DNA from: an uncultured Flavobacteriaceae bacterium
GTDB taxonomy: Bacteria; Bacteroidota; Bacteroidia; Flavobacteriales; Flavobacteriaceae
Direction of reading: 5' to 3'
Assembly: GCA_943842245.1 (NCBI GenBank)
Contig: CALTAJ010000002.1
Location: 186,001 to 250,000, forward strand
DNA: 64,000 nucleotides
Numbering within the stretch: position 1 is the stretch's first letter; each line of letters begins with the position of its first letter. The notes beneath the pieces are model-generated. The model was not told the DNA's origin and made no database searches. It was given only the letters and a program-made list of their open reading frames with translations. The position numbers were made by a program, and so were the translations under genes. Of this stretch, positions 38,901 through 47,159 are shown in pieces.

Positions 38901-41879
38901 AACCTTTTCTGTACGAGTGAAACAAATGTAGCTACTCCTACAATAACAACTCCCGGAGGAACATTTACTTTCAGTCCCTTAGGATTAAGCATTGATCTTT
39001 TAACTGGTGTTATATCTCCAGGTAGTTCTTTAACTGGAACTTATAGCATTACTTACACTACTCCAATAACTAAGAATTTAAGCTATAGAATTCCTCAAGA
39101 AGATAACTTAATTGGTCATTATCCTCTAGATGATAATAATGAAGATGTCAGTGGTAATGGATATCATGGAACAGTCACATCAACATCCAACCCCATTGGA
39201 GCTAATAATAGATTTGGAACTCCATTTTCTGCTTTAGAGTTTGATGGTGATGATTCAATCTATTTTGGTAATGAAATTATAGATGAATTTAATGGGACTT
39301 CTAGTGACTCATTTACAATTAGTATTTGGCTGAGATATGATTATGATAGTGAATCATATAATGAAACTGACTTTATGTCTCTTGGACAATATGGATGTAG
39401 TGATAGTGATAGAGGTGTTATATTTAGAGCTGGTGAATCTGGTATATCTGATTTTGGTGCTTGCAGTAGAAGAGGGCATATAACTGGTGACTTTTCTGAT
39501 GATACATGGCATCACTTTGTCTATAGATATAATAGGAATGTAGGTAGAACTATTTTCGTTGATGGTATTTTTAGAACTGTAGAAAATAATAACCGTACAA
39601 ATATGCATAATATTATTAGGCATGGGTTAACAATTGGTGGAGGCTATCAAGAAAGTGGTAGAGGGCTGGATCCAGTTGCTGATGGTTATGTTGGCTTTTT
39701 GGATGATCTAAAAATATGGAACACTCCTTTAACAGATGATGAAATTTTAAATTTATATAGCGATGAAGATGCTCCTCCCGCTATTCCTTCTTTAGGTCCA
39801 GTAACTTTAGGCTGTGTTAATAGTACTACTATTTCTGTAACCATATCTTCTCTTGTGACAGGTACTTTTGATTATGGCTATCCCCCAGAGATAAAATTTT
39901 GTGCAAATGACTCTGATCTTACACCTTCAATTAGTGGCTTAGCTTCTGGAACGTTTTATAGTCTACCCGATGGATTAGATATAAATTCAACAACTGGAAA
40001 AATTGATTTTCAAAGTTCAACTCCAGGAACATATAATATCTTCTATGAAGTCCCATCTCTTTGTGGAGGCTCAACTACTTCTTCAACGATTGTTCTCAAT
40101 GAGTGCTCTGCTTCCTCCCCTAATGATCCTGATGATCCTGATACTTGCGATACTGATGGTGATGGTGTTTGTTGTGCTAGTGAAACAATCTACGGGTCAA
40201 ATTGTGAAGACCCATGTAGTTATTTTTTTCCCGATGTAAGATTTAATAATATAAGTTCAGAATGGAATACTCTTGATTGTGATGGAGATGGGGTTGTAAA
40301 TGAAGATGAGCTCATTGACAATACTGACCCAAGAAATGCTTGTAGTTATAAAGTAGAAAGTAGGTCAATACCTGTCATAAATAATGGTTTAGATTGTGAC
40401 GGGGACGGAGTTAGTGGAAGGAACGAAGTGCTTAATGATAAAACAAACCCTTTAAATAGCTGCTCTGTTGATATTAATAATATTACTCTACAAGTAACCT
40501 CGATAGAAGACTGTGATGGCGATGGTGTTATAAACTCAAAAGAGGTTAACGACAATACTGATCCGTTTAATGGGTGTAGTTTTATTATTAGCAGCGTAAG
40601 CACGTTAACCAGTCTAGCTTGGCAAGCCTTAGATTGTGATGGAGATGGCGTCCTAAATGGAAATGAAATAAATGATGGGACTGATGTCTATGATAGATGT
40701 GATTATAATTATTATAGTATAACTGTTTTTCCTGAAAGAGGATTTGATTGTGATGGTGACGGCATTAGTAACTGGCAAGAAGTTGTAAACAGCAAAACGA
40801 ACCCAAAAGATCCTTGTGATTTTGATTTAGAATTTATTGATTCACCTTTCAGCGATCAATGGGGGGAATTAGATTGTGACGGAGATAATTATATCAATTT
40901 AGTTGATAAATTTCCACTTAACAGACTTGAGTGGTTTGATACTGACAATGACAAAATAGGAAATAATCAAGATTTAGATGATGATAATGATGGTATCGAA
41001 GATATTAAAGAGGGTCTTGAGGATTTAGACAATGATGGGATTCCAAATTCTCTAGATAATGATAGTGATGGAGATGGCTGCTTTGATGCAAGTGAAGCAG
41101 GATACATTGATCCTGATTTTGATGGAATAATAGGTAGCGGAATACCTGAAATTGATTCCAATGGGAAGGTTTCTTCAAGTATAGGATATGTTGAAATTGC
41201 AGATAATGATATTAATGGAATATTAGATTTCTTAGAATCAGGTTCACTCATTTTTGAAATTTTTAAAGAGCCTAATAATACCACAATGATCACAAGAGAA
41301 TCAGAAATTGAAATTTCAATTCTGGTTAATTCAGAAAATAAAATTTCCTACAAGTGGCAGGTTAATAAAAGTTTAGGTACTTCTTCGCCTAACATTAGTG
41401 AATGGGTCGAAATTACTGACGATAATATGTATGGTGGGACAAAAACTAATAAGTTAACTATCTCAAATCCTCTATTTAGCATGGAGGGATGGAGCTATAG
41501 GGCTATAGCTAGCTCTCCTAGTTATCTTTGTCAAGAAGAAATCATTTCCAAGCCAAGTGAATTAATAATTGCCAATTTAATTATTCCAAATGCATTTTCT
41601 CCCGATGGAGATGGAATAAATGATACTTGGACTATCAGAGGGGACTTGAATCAAAATTATCCAAATAATAAAATTTATATTTTCAATAGATGGGGAGTAA
41701 GTGTATTTGAATCTAAAGGATATCAAAATAATTGGAACGGAAGTAATAATAGTAATTCAAGTGGAAATCGCTCCTCAAACCTTCCTGTGGGAACATATTT
41801 TTATGTTTTGGACTTAAATGGAGATGGATCTAATGTAAAAAAAGGATACGTCTATCTAACCCGCATGAGCAATGAATAA
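35952..41879 (+). CDS. Giant surface protein, 3' part: LamG, Ig-like repeats, Ca-binding repeats, T9SS type-B sorting domain
   Basis: This 1975-codon frame has no true start and is the continuation of the BspA-repeat gene. Order by residue: a partial Ig-like repeat, a LamG/concanavalin-like domain (about 130-350), eight ~78-residue Ig-like repeats (410-1045; consensus FSYP..YC....TPTI..GGTFS, G.ITPS.S..GTYTITYTT), a second LamG domain (1049-1270), another repeat, Cys-bracketed thrombospondin-3-like calcium repeats (DCDGDGV..., 1395-1730), and a gliding-motility/T9SS type-B C-terminal domain (IIPNAFSPDGDGINDTW ... FNRWG). It would be exported by T9SS and held at the cell surface as an adhesin or glycan binder. 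The next gene, a PorP/SprF homologue, overlaps by 8 nt. Confidence 0.9.
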   Translation: MIATTGVINPSNSLAGVYDITYSTGACKSFTTSITIRSVNNPVYQLSYASSPICKSAGGTITPTIIPTNSHRTLPFINLDPGNPVSWTNVGSVTGGTTGILSNLTTNSSFTHWELKDDGNPNVWTDDGTYHPNFVTRNNNGNIKHNEGMSLEFTAPGGLNDLIENDYTGDSGFFPRKSQSVSVWVKEYDWTDRDNKTIIYEWTSGSSQGISSLWSQGGKWKYRIGFGGSRDRIGLPIASGGGHFIIADNTLNNNQWYHLLITRDVDGGPGSGDQTGVVKFYVDGVLTGTVTETLNLEYPADGAIMFGRNSNTERTPDTNGFEFEGEFGPIRIFQFELTQSEVEYEYDMFALRYKGSFSATPGGLSINLATGIIDVSASASGTYVVLATWTEPTSGKTHTASSTVTIGDSDASFSYPLNTYCESNDSVITPTITEAGGVFSASGGLTLNTGTGGITPSTSTPGTYTVSYTTAATCSRTSTVTITITAKDSPSLTYTTSNSCEDVDGSVSFSPALSIAGGTFSVSPASGLAIDSSGVITPSASSVNLYTITYTTTGTCPGTVSVTFEILPVDDPTFSYSTINFCQSSTSEITPTISGTPGGVFSLSPATGLSFDTTTGGIIPSLSSVGSYTIGYTTSGPCAQTSSLTIAITASDSPTLSYPSYSSCINVDPAVSYSPSLSIAGGSFSVSPPSGLAINSSTGVISPSISSVGSYTIEYITSGTCSGTLSVTFEILPADDPTFSFSKSSYCSNLPNSITPTITGDAGVFSAPGGLIINSTTGVISPSASTPGTYTVTYTTSGLCPATSSATITINLGESSLFNYPQDKYCKGTLGTVTPTVETLGGTFTFTPLGLNIDSSTGEINTSLSSVATYTIEYTISGTCSETSSFILVINDFKEDSSFSYPAKSYCVSDISTVTPTIKTLGGTFSVSPSGLNINLTTGIINPSLSSVGSYTIEYTTAGDCQNTSSTTIEIKPEDNSSFSYGSNLFCTSETNVATPTITTPGGTFTFSPLGLSIDLLTGVISPGSSLTGTYSITYTTPITKNLSYRIPQEDNLIGHYPLDDNNEDVSGNGYHGTVTSTSNPIGANNRFGTPFSALEFDGDDSIYFGNEIIDEFNGTSSDSFTISIWLRYDYDSESYNETDFMSLGQYGCSDSDRGVIFRAGESGISDFGACSRRGHITGDFSDDTWHHFVYRYNRNVGRTIFVDGIFRTVENNNRTNMHNIIRHGLTIGGGYQESGRGLDPVADGYVGFLDDLKIWNTPLTDDEILNLYSDEDAPPAIPSLGPVTLGCVNSTTISVTISSLVTGTFDYGYPPEIKFCANDSDLTPSISGLASGTFYSLPDGLDINSTTGKIDFQSSTPGTYNIFYEVPSLCGGSTTSSTIVLNECSASSPNDPDDPDTCDTDGDGVCCASETIYGSNCEDPCSYFFPDVRFNNISSEWNTLDCDGDGVVNEDELIDNTDPRNACSYKVESRSIPVINNGLDCDGDGVSGRNEVLNDKTNPLNSCSVDINNITLQVTSIEDCDGDGVINSKEVNDNTDPFNGCSFIISSVSTLTSLAWQALDCDGDGVLNGNEINDGTDVYDRCDYNYYSITVFPERGFDCDGDGISNWQEVVNSKTNPKDPCDFDLEFIDSPFSDQWGELDCDGDNYINLVDKFPLNRLEWFDTDNDKIGNNQDLDDDNDGIEDIKEGLEDLDNDGIPNSLDNDSDGDGCFDASEAGYIDPDFDGIIGSGIPEIDSNGKVSSSIGYVEIADNDINGILDFLESGSLIFEIFKEPNNTTMITRESEIEISILVNSENKISYKWQVNKSLGTSSPNISEWVEITDDNMYGGTKTNKLTISNPLFSMEGWSYRAIASSPSYLCQEEIISKPSELIIANLIIPNAFSPDGDGINDTWTIRGDLNQNYPNNKIYIFNRWGVSVFESKGYQNNWNGSNNSNSSGNRSSNLPVGTYFYVLDLNGDGSNVKKGYVYLTRMSNE

Positions 41880-42825
41880 TTATAACTTTAAAATAGTTAT
41901 CCTTCTAATGTTCTTGAATGTATTTTTGATTCGAGCTCAGCAAGAGCTCAGCTTTAATCACTACATGTTTAACAGCCAGTTATTTAATCCTGCTTTTGTT
42001 GGCTTAGAAGAAAATCTAACAATAAGCTCAATTCACAACTTGCAGTGGATAGGCTTTGATGGAAACCCAGTAACTAATTCAATCCTTTTAAGTTCTCCTT
42101 TAAAAAATAATTTAGGAGCTGGTTTAGAAGTAATTAATGATAGAATCGGGCCGGTGAATAATAATTTTATTGCCATTAATACCGTTTATCATCTTAAATT
42201 GAATAAAAATAGTCACAGCCTTTCATTAGGTCTTAAACTAAGCGGTAACGACCATAATATAAATTTAAGGAGCACAGACTTTGATGACTTATCTGATCCA
42301 AATGCAAGAAACACAGATAATTATTTTGTTGAAAATATAGGTTTTGGATTACATTTTCAAACTGATAAATTATATCTAGGTTTTTCTATTCCCTATTTTT
42401 TTGAAAATAAAATAACAAACAAACAAAGACATTATTACTTATCAGGTGGTTATAAAAAAGGATTAAGTGATAAATTAACAATCAATCCTAACTTTTTATT
42501 AAAAAAGACCGCTAATGCTCCTACAAGTATTGATGTCTCCTCTATTGTTTTTTATGAAGATTTATTTTGGTTTGGTGTAAATTATGGGGCGAGTCAAAGG
42601 GGTCTTTTCTCTGCAAATACATCCGGTGGAAGTGTAAGTTTTCTCTCTGGAATTAAATTAAATTCTTCTTTTTCCATAGGGTATTCAATTTCATCACAAC
42701 TAGGGGGATGGACAGCATCTGTTAACAGTCCTTCTCATGAAATATATCTGAAATTTAGCGCATCTAAAAATAGAACTGAATCAGTTGATAATAGCTCGAC
42801 AGAGGAAAGTAAAATAAACAAATAG
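41872..42825 (+). CDS. T9SS PorP/SprF-family membrane protein
   Basis: This 317-residue protein has a signal peptide (LLMFLNVFLIRAQ) and the diagnostic opening QELSFNHYMFNSQLFNPAFVG, followed by a beta-barrel with NNLGAGLEVINDRIG and a C-terminal SPSHEIYLKF strand. PorP/SprF proteins anchor or export T9SS type-B substrates and are usually encoded beside the substrate, exactly as here, with overlapping stop/start. The cognate cargo is the giant protein upstream. Confidence 0.94.
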   Translation: MNNYNFKIVILLMFLNVFLIRAQQELSFNHYMFNSQLFNPAFVGLEENLTISSIHNLQWIGFDGNPVTNSILLSSPLKNNLGAGLEVINDRIGPVNNNFIAINTVYHLKLNKNSHSLSLGLKLSGNDHNINLRSTDFDDLSDPNARNTDNYFVENIGFGLHFQTDKLYLGFSIPYFFENKITNKQRHYYLSGGYKKGLSDKLTINPNFLLKKTANAPTSIDVSSIVFYEDLFWFGVNYGASQRGLFSANTSGGSVSFLSGIKLNSSFSIGYSISSQLGGWTASVNSPSHEIYLKFSASKNRTESVDNSSTEESKINK

Positions 42826-42848
42826 GAAAAAAACTATTTGTTTATTTT
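42811..42848 (+). terminator. 15-bp perfect hairpin overlapping the porP/sprF stop codon
   Basis: AAAATAAACAAATAG and CTATTTGTTTATTTT are perfect complements around an 8-nt A-rich loop, with the stop codon TAG inside the left arm. The right arm ends in a T-run. It could terminate transcription from both sides. Confidence 0.7.
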
Positions 42849-42863
42849 GAAAGAGTTTTTGGA

Positions 42864-42953
42864 TTAACTTTTAGCCACTTGTAATCCGAACCAAATAATA
42901 GTAAAACCAATTGCAATCATTGTTAATGCCAGCTCTTTTAAAATTATTTGCAT
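42864..42953 (-). CDS. 29-residue single-span membrane peptide (copy 1)
   Basis: Not in the ORF track. It begins ATG 42953 and reads MQIILKELALTMIAIGFTII, then WFGLQ and a short polar tail ending KS. The single hydrophobic span is long enough to cross the membrane. It closely matches the peptide at 47040: the spans share LK..AL.MI..GF.IIWFGL. Two similar copies of so short a frame are unlikely by chance. It lies 39 nt downstream of the broken small ORF 42993-43131. Function unknown. Confidence 0.65.
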   Translation of the reverse strand: MQIILKELALTMIAIGFTIIWFGLQVAKS

Positions 42954-42992
42954 TTCAATTATTTTTTTCAAGCCTATTTAATAGCATCATAA

Positions 42993-43131
42993 TTATGATG
43001 TTTCGTTTTCTATTTTTCTTTTGATAACGATTATCTCTTCTTTTGAATATCGTTTATTATTCCAATATAAAGTAGATTGAGATTCAGGAAGAACTAAACC
43101 TTTAAAAAAACCATCTTTCTTTAGTATTCAT
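42993..43131 (-). pseudogene. Small ORF (about 46 codons) broken at a T7 homopolymer
   Basis: ATG 43131 gives MNTKERWFF then a stop. Removing one T from the run of seven T's that follows TGG restores KGLVLPESQSTLYWNNKRYS followed by KEEIIVIKRKIENETS. The restored product looks like a real soluble small protein. Options are a sequencing indel in the homopolymer, a decayed gene, or slippage-dependent expression. Confidence 0.4.
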
Positions 43132-43247
43132 AATTTTATAAAACAGAATTTCGAATTTATTAGTTTTTTTGAAAAATTGAATTTTTTTTGAGTGTATGTT
43201 CAGTAAAAAATTAATAATTGCCTGACGTTAATAAAAGATCATTTCTT

Positions 43248-45713
43248 CTATTGAATAGTAATCGTGCCTACCATTCCTCCGTGTAAAGAACACTGATAAT
43301 AAAATGTTCCTGAAGAAGTTGGCGTCCAACTTATAGTTTGATTGGTTGTTCCATTATTATTTAGACCAGTTACGGTATTCCTTATTCCTGTTCCAGCAAT
43401 TGTTTTAAGATAAAATGGATGACCAGAGGCATTAACAACAAAATCTATTGTATCGCCAACATTAAATATAAGATCTGGGTCATTCCCTGATATATTCCCT
43501 GATCTATCAGAACCACTAAGAGTGTAATTAGAACTATTAGTTGCAGTTACATCAATACTATACGAAGATGAGGAAGAAGCAACACTTGTAGTAGAAGTGC
43601 CGCTTGAAGTATTGGCATCACTTGTGGTAGAAGTATCACTTGTAGTTGTGTTTCCGGTTGAAGTATTAGTAACATCTGGTGCAGTGACTACTATTTGAAT
43701 AGTTCTAGTTATTTCAGTACAGCCTCCATTACTGTTGGTGGTAATTATTCCATTATAAGTTCCCGGAGTATTTATGCTTCCTTGTAAAGTGAAAGTTTGT
43801 CCCGATTTAATAAAAGAAAGAGTTGGTGGAAGTCCAATTGTTGATGTACCATTGTTTTGATTAGGTGATCCTGAGATAACAGATAATGCAGTAGCTGTGC
43901 CACCATAACTCACTACGATTGGATCAATTGCGCCAATAGATATAGATTGATTTAGTTGACCGGATACAACTGTTAAAGAAGGTGAATTTGAGTTTTTAGT
44001 TAGTGTTATTGTTTGTGATACTTGACTACAATTTGTGTTCCCATCCGTTGTAAATACTGAAAAACTATAATTATCGCTATTGAAAATTGGCGTACCAGAG
44101 ATAGTTAATGTTCCATTGCTGATATCTGTAGTTAATCCAGGAGGAATTGAATTTTGTTCAACATTTATATTAGTTTCTGTTCCTCCAAACTCATAAACTA
44201 AAGATTGTATTGCATCACCATCACATAACTCCTGAACAGGTGCTCCAGAGATAAGCGATAGTGTTGGACAATCACATTCTAATTCAAAACTAGTGGTGTT
44301 GTCATATATCCATCCTGAAGGGACTTGTTGGTAAATCAGTTGGCTAACTTTTACACAACTTAAGCCAGTATTCCCTGATAGGTCTAAAGAACTAATATTA
44401 CTGTTTTGTGAAAGGTCTATTACTGTTAACCCTGTACTGCTTAAATTAAGGGTAGTGAGCTTGTTAAGATTAACAAGTGGAACAGAGGTGATTGTATTTC
44501 CACTTAAATTTAAGTCTGTAAGGTTTACAAACTCTTCTAGTCCGGTAAAATCTGCTATCTGTTTGTTACTTAAATCTAGTTGAGTAATTCCTAGCATACT
44601 TGAATCATCAATATAAGTATCAATAGTAGTATCATAACCTGCATCTACAAGTGCCTGTTCAAAGTTCTGGTCTGGTATATAGGTTCTGTTTTGTTGATAG
44701 GTTTGAACTCTGCTTCCAACAACATCAAATTGAAACAAGTCTGTGATGTTAAGATTAAATCCTATCTGATTATTATTAATTTGAACATTAGAAAGGGAAC
44801 CGTAATTATTGAGGACAATATTAGAGTTAGAGGTTACCGAATATGTGCCACTAATTTGTCCTGAAGAATAGTTTAGTCTAAATGAGCGATTGCGATTAAA
44901 TATTATACTGTACACATTGTAAATTGTTTTTTGACTCTGTTTAGGTTTTCTAATCTTCCATTTACCAACACCAAGATTAAATAAATCATATTCAAATACA
45001 GCTTTTACAAGCTTTGGTTCCGTGATTATTATATCATAGGGGTTTTGTTCTGTGAGAGCTCCAGAGTCTTCCCACTCAATAAAGTCAGAACCTTCTTCAG
45101 CAGAAGCTGTTAATCTAACTGTAGTCTCAAACTCATAATCAGTAGATTTTGAGGTATTAATTATTTCTTCTTTTACTGTTCCTTCTCCTTGAGTTAATAC
45201 TCTTAGCTCATAGGAAAGTTTCTTAAAAGTGGCAGTTACATTTTTAGGTCTATCAATTAAGATTTGAGAAGGGTTGGCTTCTCCTGTTATACCTCCAGAC
45301 CAACCAGCAAAATAGTAACCCTTTGATGGAATAGCCTCTAACTGAACTGTAGTCCCAGAATCATAGTCAGTAGATTTTCCCGTATTAACTATCGTCTCTG
45401 CTATACTTCCTTCTCCGTTTATACTCGTTGTTAGGGCATATTGAACTAAACTAAAATTTGCTATTACATTTTTATTGTCATCTACAATTACTTCAATAGG
45501 ACTTGAAGAGCCTATTGCATCACCTGACCATCCTGTGAACTTATATTCAAGATTTGGTGTCGCTATAAGTGTTACTGTGCTTCCTTCTTTATATGTTCCT
45601 TGAGATGGTATTACAGTGCCGCCATCAGGTGGATTAGATTTTACATCTACAACAAACTCTTTTGTACAGCTAGAGAGTGAAACAATGAAAATTAAAAGAA
45701 GTAGTTTTTTCAG
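43248..45713 (-). CDS. Lipoprotein with InlB-type repeats, leucine-rich repeats and C-terminal cupredoxin domain
   Basis: The track ORF starts at GTG 44915, but the same frame is open for 266 more codons and gives a lipoprotein N-terminus (KKLLLLIFIVSLSSCTKEF, lipobox LSSC). No ATG, GTG or TTG is found there; the codon before KKLLLL is CTG 45713, preceded by ATT. The ~821-residue product has three bacterial InlB/Listeria-Bacteroides type repeats (FTGWSGD, FAGWSGG, FIEWEDS), a beta region, leucine-rich repeats (LTDLNLSGNTITSVP), putative-Ig repeats, a Ser/Thr linker and a plastocyanin-like domain with copper ligands in ASGHPFYLK and YYQCSLHGGM. It is probably a surface or periplasmic copper protein; function unknown. 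Confidence 0.8.
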   Translation of the reverse strand: MKKLLLLIFIVSLSSCTKEFVVDVKSNPPDGGTVIPSQGTYKEGSTVTLIATPNLEYKFTGWSGDAIGSSSPIEVIVDDNKNVIANFSLVQYALTTSINGEGSIAETIVNTGKSTDYDSGTTVQLEAIPSKGYYFAGWSGGITGEANPSQILIDRPKNVTATFKKLSYELRVLTQGEGTVKEEIINTSKSTDYEFETTVRLTASAEEGSDFIEWEDSGALTEQNPYDIIITEPKLVKAVFEYDLFNLGVGKWKIRKPKQSQKTIYNVYSIIFNRNRSFRLNYSSGQISGTYSVTSNSNIVLNNYGSLSNVQINNNQIGFNLNITDLFQFDVVGSRVQTYQQNRTYIPDQNFEQALVDAGYDTTIDTYIDDSSMLGITQLDLSNKQIADFTGLEEFVNLTDLNLSGNTITSVPLVNLNKLTTLNLSSTGLTVIDLSQNSNISSLDLSGNTGLSCVKVSQLIYQQVPSGWIYDNTTSFELECDCPTLSLISGAPVQELCDGDAIQSLVYEFGGTETNINVEQNSIPPGLTTDISNGTLTISGTPIFNSDNYSFSVFTTDGNTNCSQVSQTITLTKNSNSPSLTVVSGQLNQSISIGAIDPIVVSYGGTATALSVISGSPNQNNGTSTIGLPPTLSFIKSGQTFTLQGSINTPGTYNGIITTNSNGGCTEITRTIQIVVTAPDVTNTSTGNTTTSDTSTTSDANTSSGTSTTSVASSSSSYSIDVTATNSSNYTLSGSDRSGNISGNDPDLIFNVGDTIDFVVNASGHPFYLKTIAGTGIRNTVTGLNNNGTTNQTISWTPTSSGTFYYQCSLHGGMVGTITIQ

Positions 45714-45896
45714 AATATTAATTTGTGGTTAACTAAAAATATTAAATTTTTCAATATCTCTAAAAGGTTCCCTATTTGAAAATGTCCAAGGAATAAGCGT
45801 CCAATTGGCTCTTTATTTGTCATAATAAACATTTAAATATACGATTAAATAGAAAATACAAATATAGCAGCATAAATGCATCGGGAATAATGCCAT

Positions 45897-46595
45897 TTAA
45901 AAATCAAAATAAGTGTTTGGATAAGGCTCATTAATTAGAGTAAAATGCCACCATTCCCTTGAATAAGATTTAAAACCATTTTGACTCATTATTGTTTGCA
46001 AAAAATTGCGGTTATTTTTTTGCAAATCTGTTATTGAGTCATAATCAATCCAAGATTCATTCCCAAATAAATCCCAACCACTTCCCATGTCAAGTTCTTT
46101 CCCAAAATTAATACTATCAGTGTAAATTAAAGTAATATCAACAGTACTCCCTCTGCTATGTCCAGATTTTTTAGCAACATATCCCTTAAGGAAAAGACTA
46201 TCCTTTTTTTCATTTGGATAATACTTTTTTTTGGTTAGAGTATCACTTGCTTTTTTTGACCATTCAACAAAATTATTTACAGATTTCTGAGGCCTATATC
46301 CATCAAATAGCTTTAAGCCTAAACCTTTTTTTGAAAGAATTTTTTGAATCTTAGTTAAAGCTTCTATAGCTTCATTTGTTAATATTTTTTTTGGTTTTTC
46401 GTAACCAATAACTGTTCGTCCCAAAAAATTATCTGAACCAGAATATCTTATGTCAAGAAGAATTGGAGGATCTATATTTTCGATTTTTAAGAAACCTTTT
46501 GGAATATTTGATGTTTCGCAACTAACCAGTAATAAAAACAACAAGAAGAGTTTAATATTTTTAAGCTGTTCAATTGTATTCTCCCTATCCACCAA
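45897..46595 (-). CDS. D-alanyl-D-alanine dipeptidase-like (VanX/DdpX, M15D)
   Basis: This 232-residue protein has a lipoprotein-type N-terminus (LFLLFLLLVSCET), then DIRYSGSDNFLGR, LKLFDGYRPQKSV, the zinc motif GHSRGSTVDITL and SREWWHFTL with the catalytic Glu and last zinc His. This is the VanX/DdpX D-Ala-D-Ala dipeptidase pattern. Here it is exported, so it likely recycles peptidoglycan dipeptide rather than giving vancomycin resistance. The start (TTG 46595 or GTG 46592) is uncertain; no ATG precedes the signal. Confidence 0.88.
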   Translation of the reverse strand: MVDRENTIEQLKNIKLFLLFLLLVSCETSNIPKGFLKIENIDPPILLDIRYSGSDNFLGRTVIGYEKPKKILTNEAIEALTKIQKILSKKGLGLKLFDGYRPQKSVNNFVEWSKKASDTLTKKKYYPNEKKDSLFLKGYVAKKSGHSRGSTVDITLIYTDSINFGKELDMGSGWDLFGNESWIDYDSITDLQKNNRNFLQTIMSQNGFKSYSREWWHFTLINEPYPNTYFDF

Positions 46596-46734
46596 TCATT
46601 TTATTTTAAGTATTACAAGTTATTAAAGTTATAAGTTTTTTGATTACTTCTCTCGAATTCGGCGTTATTGACTTTTCAAGAATTATTCAATTTCGTTGAA
46701 AATTTGAGAATAGATAATCTTATTATGATTCAAT

Positions 46735-46818
46735 TAAAAGCACTAGCAATGATGGCTTTTCCACTAATTAAAAAGACTATTCCTAGTAGTAATATAAAAA
46801 TTATTTGAGAGTCAATTA
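46735..46818 (+). CDS. Possible 27-residue ORF
   Basis: ATG 46735 opens MIQLKALAMMAFPLIKK, which weakly recalls the N-termini of the two 29-residue membrane peptides but loses the hydrophobic span after a proline. It may be a decayed relative or chance. No good promoter is seen. Confidence 0.2.
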
Positions 46819-46913
46819 TTAGATTCAAAGAACTAGAAAACAACCCCTCAAAAATATCCGTATTGCAGTAATTATGAAGTATATAATCATTTTTAATTCA
46901 TCCTAATTAGATC

Positions 46914-46925
46914 TAATTTTGAAAT
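46914..46925 (+). promoter_or_regulatory. TAATTTTG box 4 nt before ATG 46926
   Basis: A perfect TAnnTTTG box (46914-46921) followed by AAAT and the ATG of a 23-residue ORF. Same spacing as other leaderless starts in this window; it is the main support for the small ORF being real. Confidence 0.65.
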
Positions 46926-46997
46926 ATGAACAATGGTCCTTTAATATTTGCTTTAGTCATTATGATAGGTTTTCTTATAGCTAGTTGCCTATCATAA
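46926..46997 (+). CDS. 23-residue hydrophobic peptide with leaderless promoter
   Basis: MNNGPLIFALVIMIGFLIAS then CLS and stop. It is a single hydrophobic span with a C-terminal cysteine. It is too short for the ORF track. The perfect promoter box at fixed distance and the 42-nt gap to the 29-residue peptide gene suggest a two-gene small-protein operon ended by the terminator at 47160. Confidence 0.55.
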   Translation: MNNGPLIFALVIMIGFLIASCLS

Positions 46998-47039
46998 ATA
47001 ATTTAATATTTTCCTTGTTCATTAAATAAAATCTATAAG

Positions 47040-47129
47040 ATGAAAATTCAATTAGTTTTAAAATCATTTGCATTATTAATGATAGTTGGAGGGTTTGCCA
47101 TTATTTGGTTTGGTTTAAATCTAAGGTGA
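47040..47129 (+). CDS. 29-residue single-span membrane peptide (copy 2)
   Basis: MKIQLVLKSFALLMIVGGFA followed by IIWFGLNLR. It is clearly related to the minus-strand peptide at 42864: the IIWFGL end, the GF before it, and LK..AL.MI are shared. One basic residue precedes the span and one ends it. A strong terminator follows after 30 nt, so the transcript ends just after this gene. Function unknown; small single-span proteins often modulate larger membrane complexes. Confidence 0.65.
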   Translation: MKIQLVLKSFALLMIVGGFAIIWFGLNLR

Positions 47130-47159
47130 GGATAACTTGAGAAATTATCGTTTCCAAGT

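Noticed and set aside
42985-43000. CATCATAATTATGATG perfect palindrome
   Set aside because: Short and AT-rich, and spans the stop of a small ORF; no second copy or flanking signal to support an operator.
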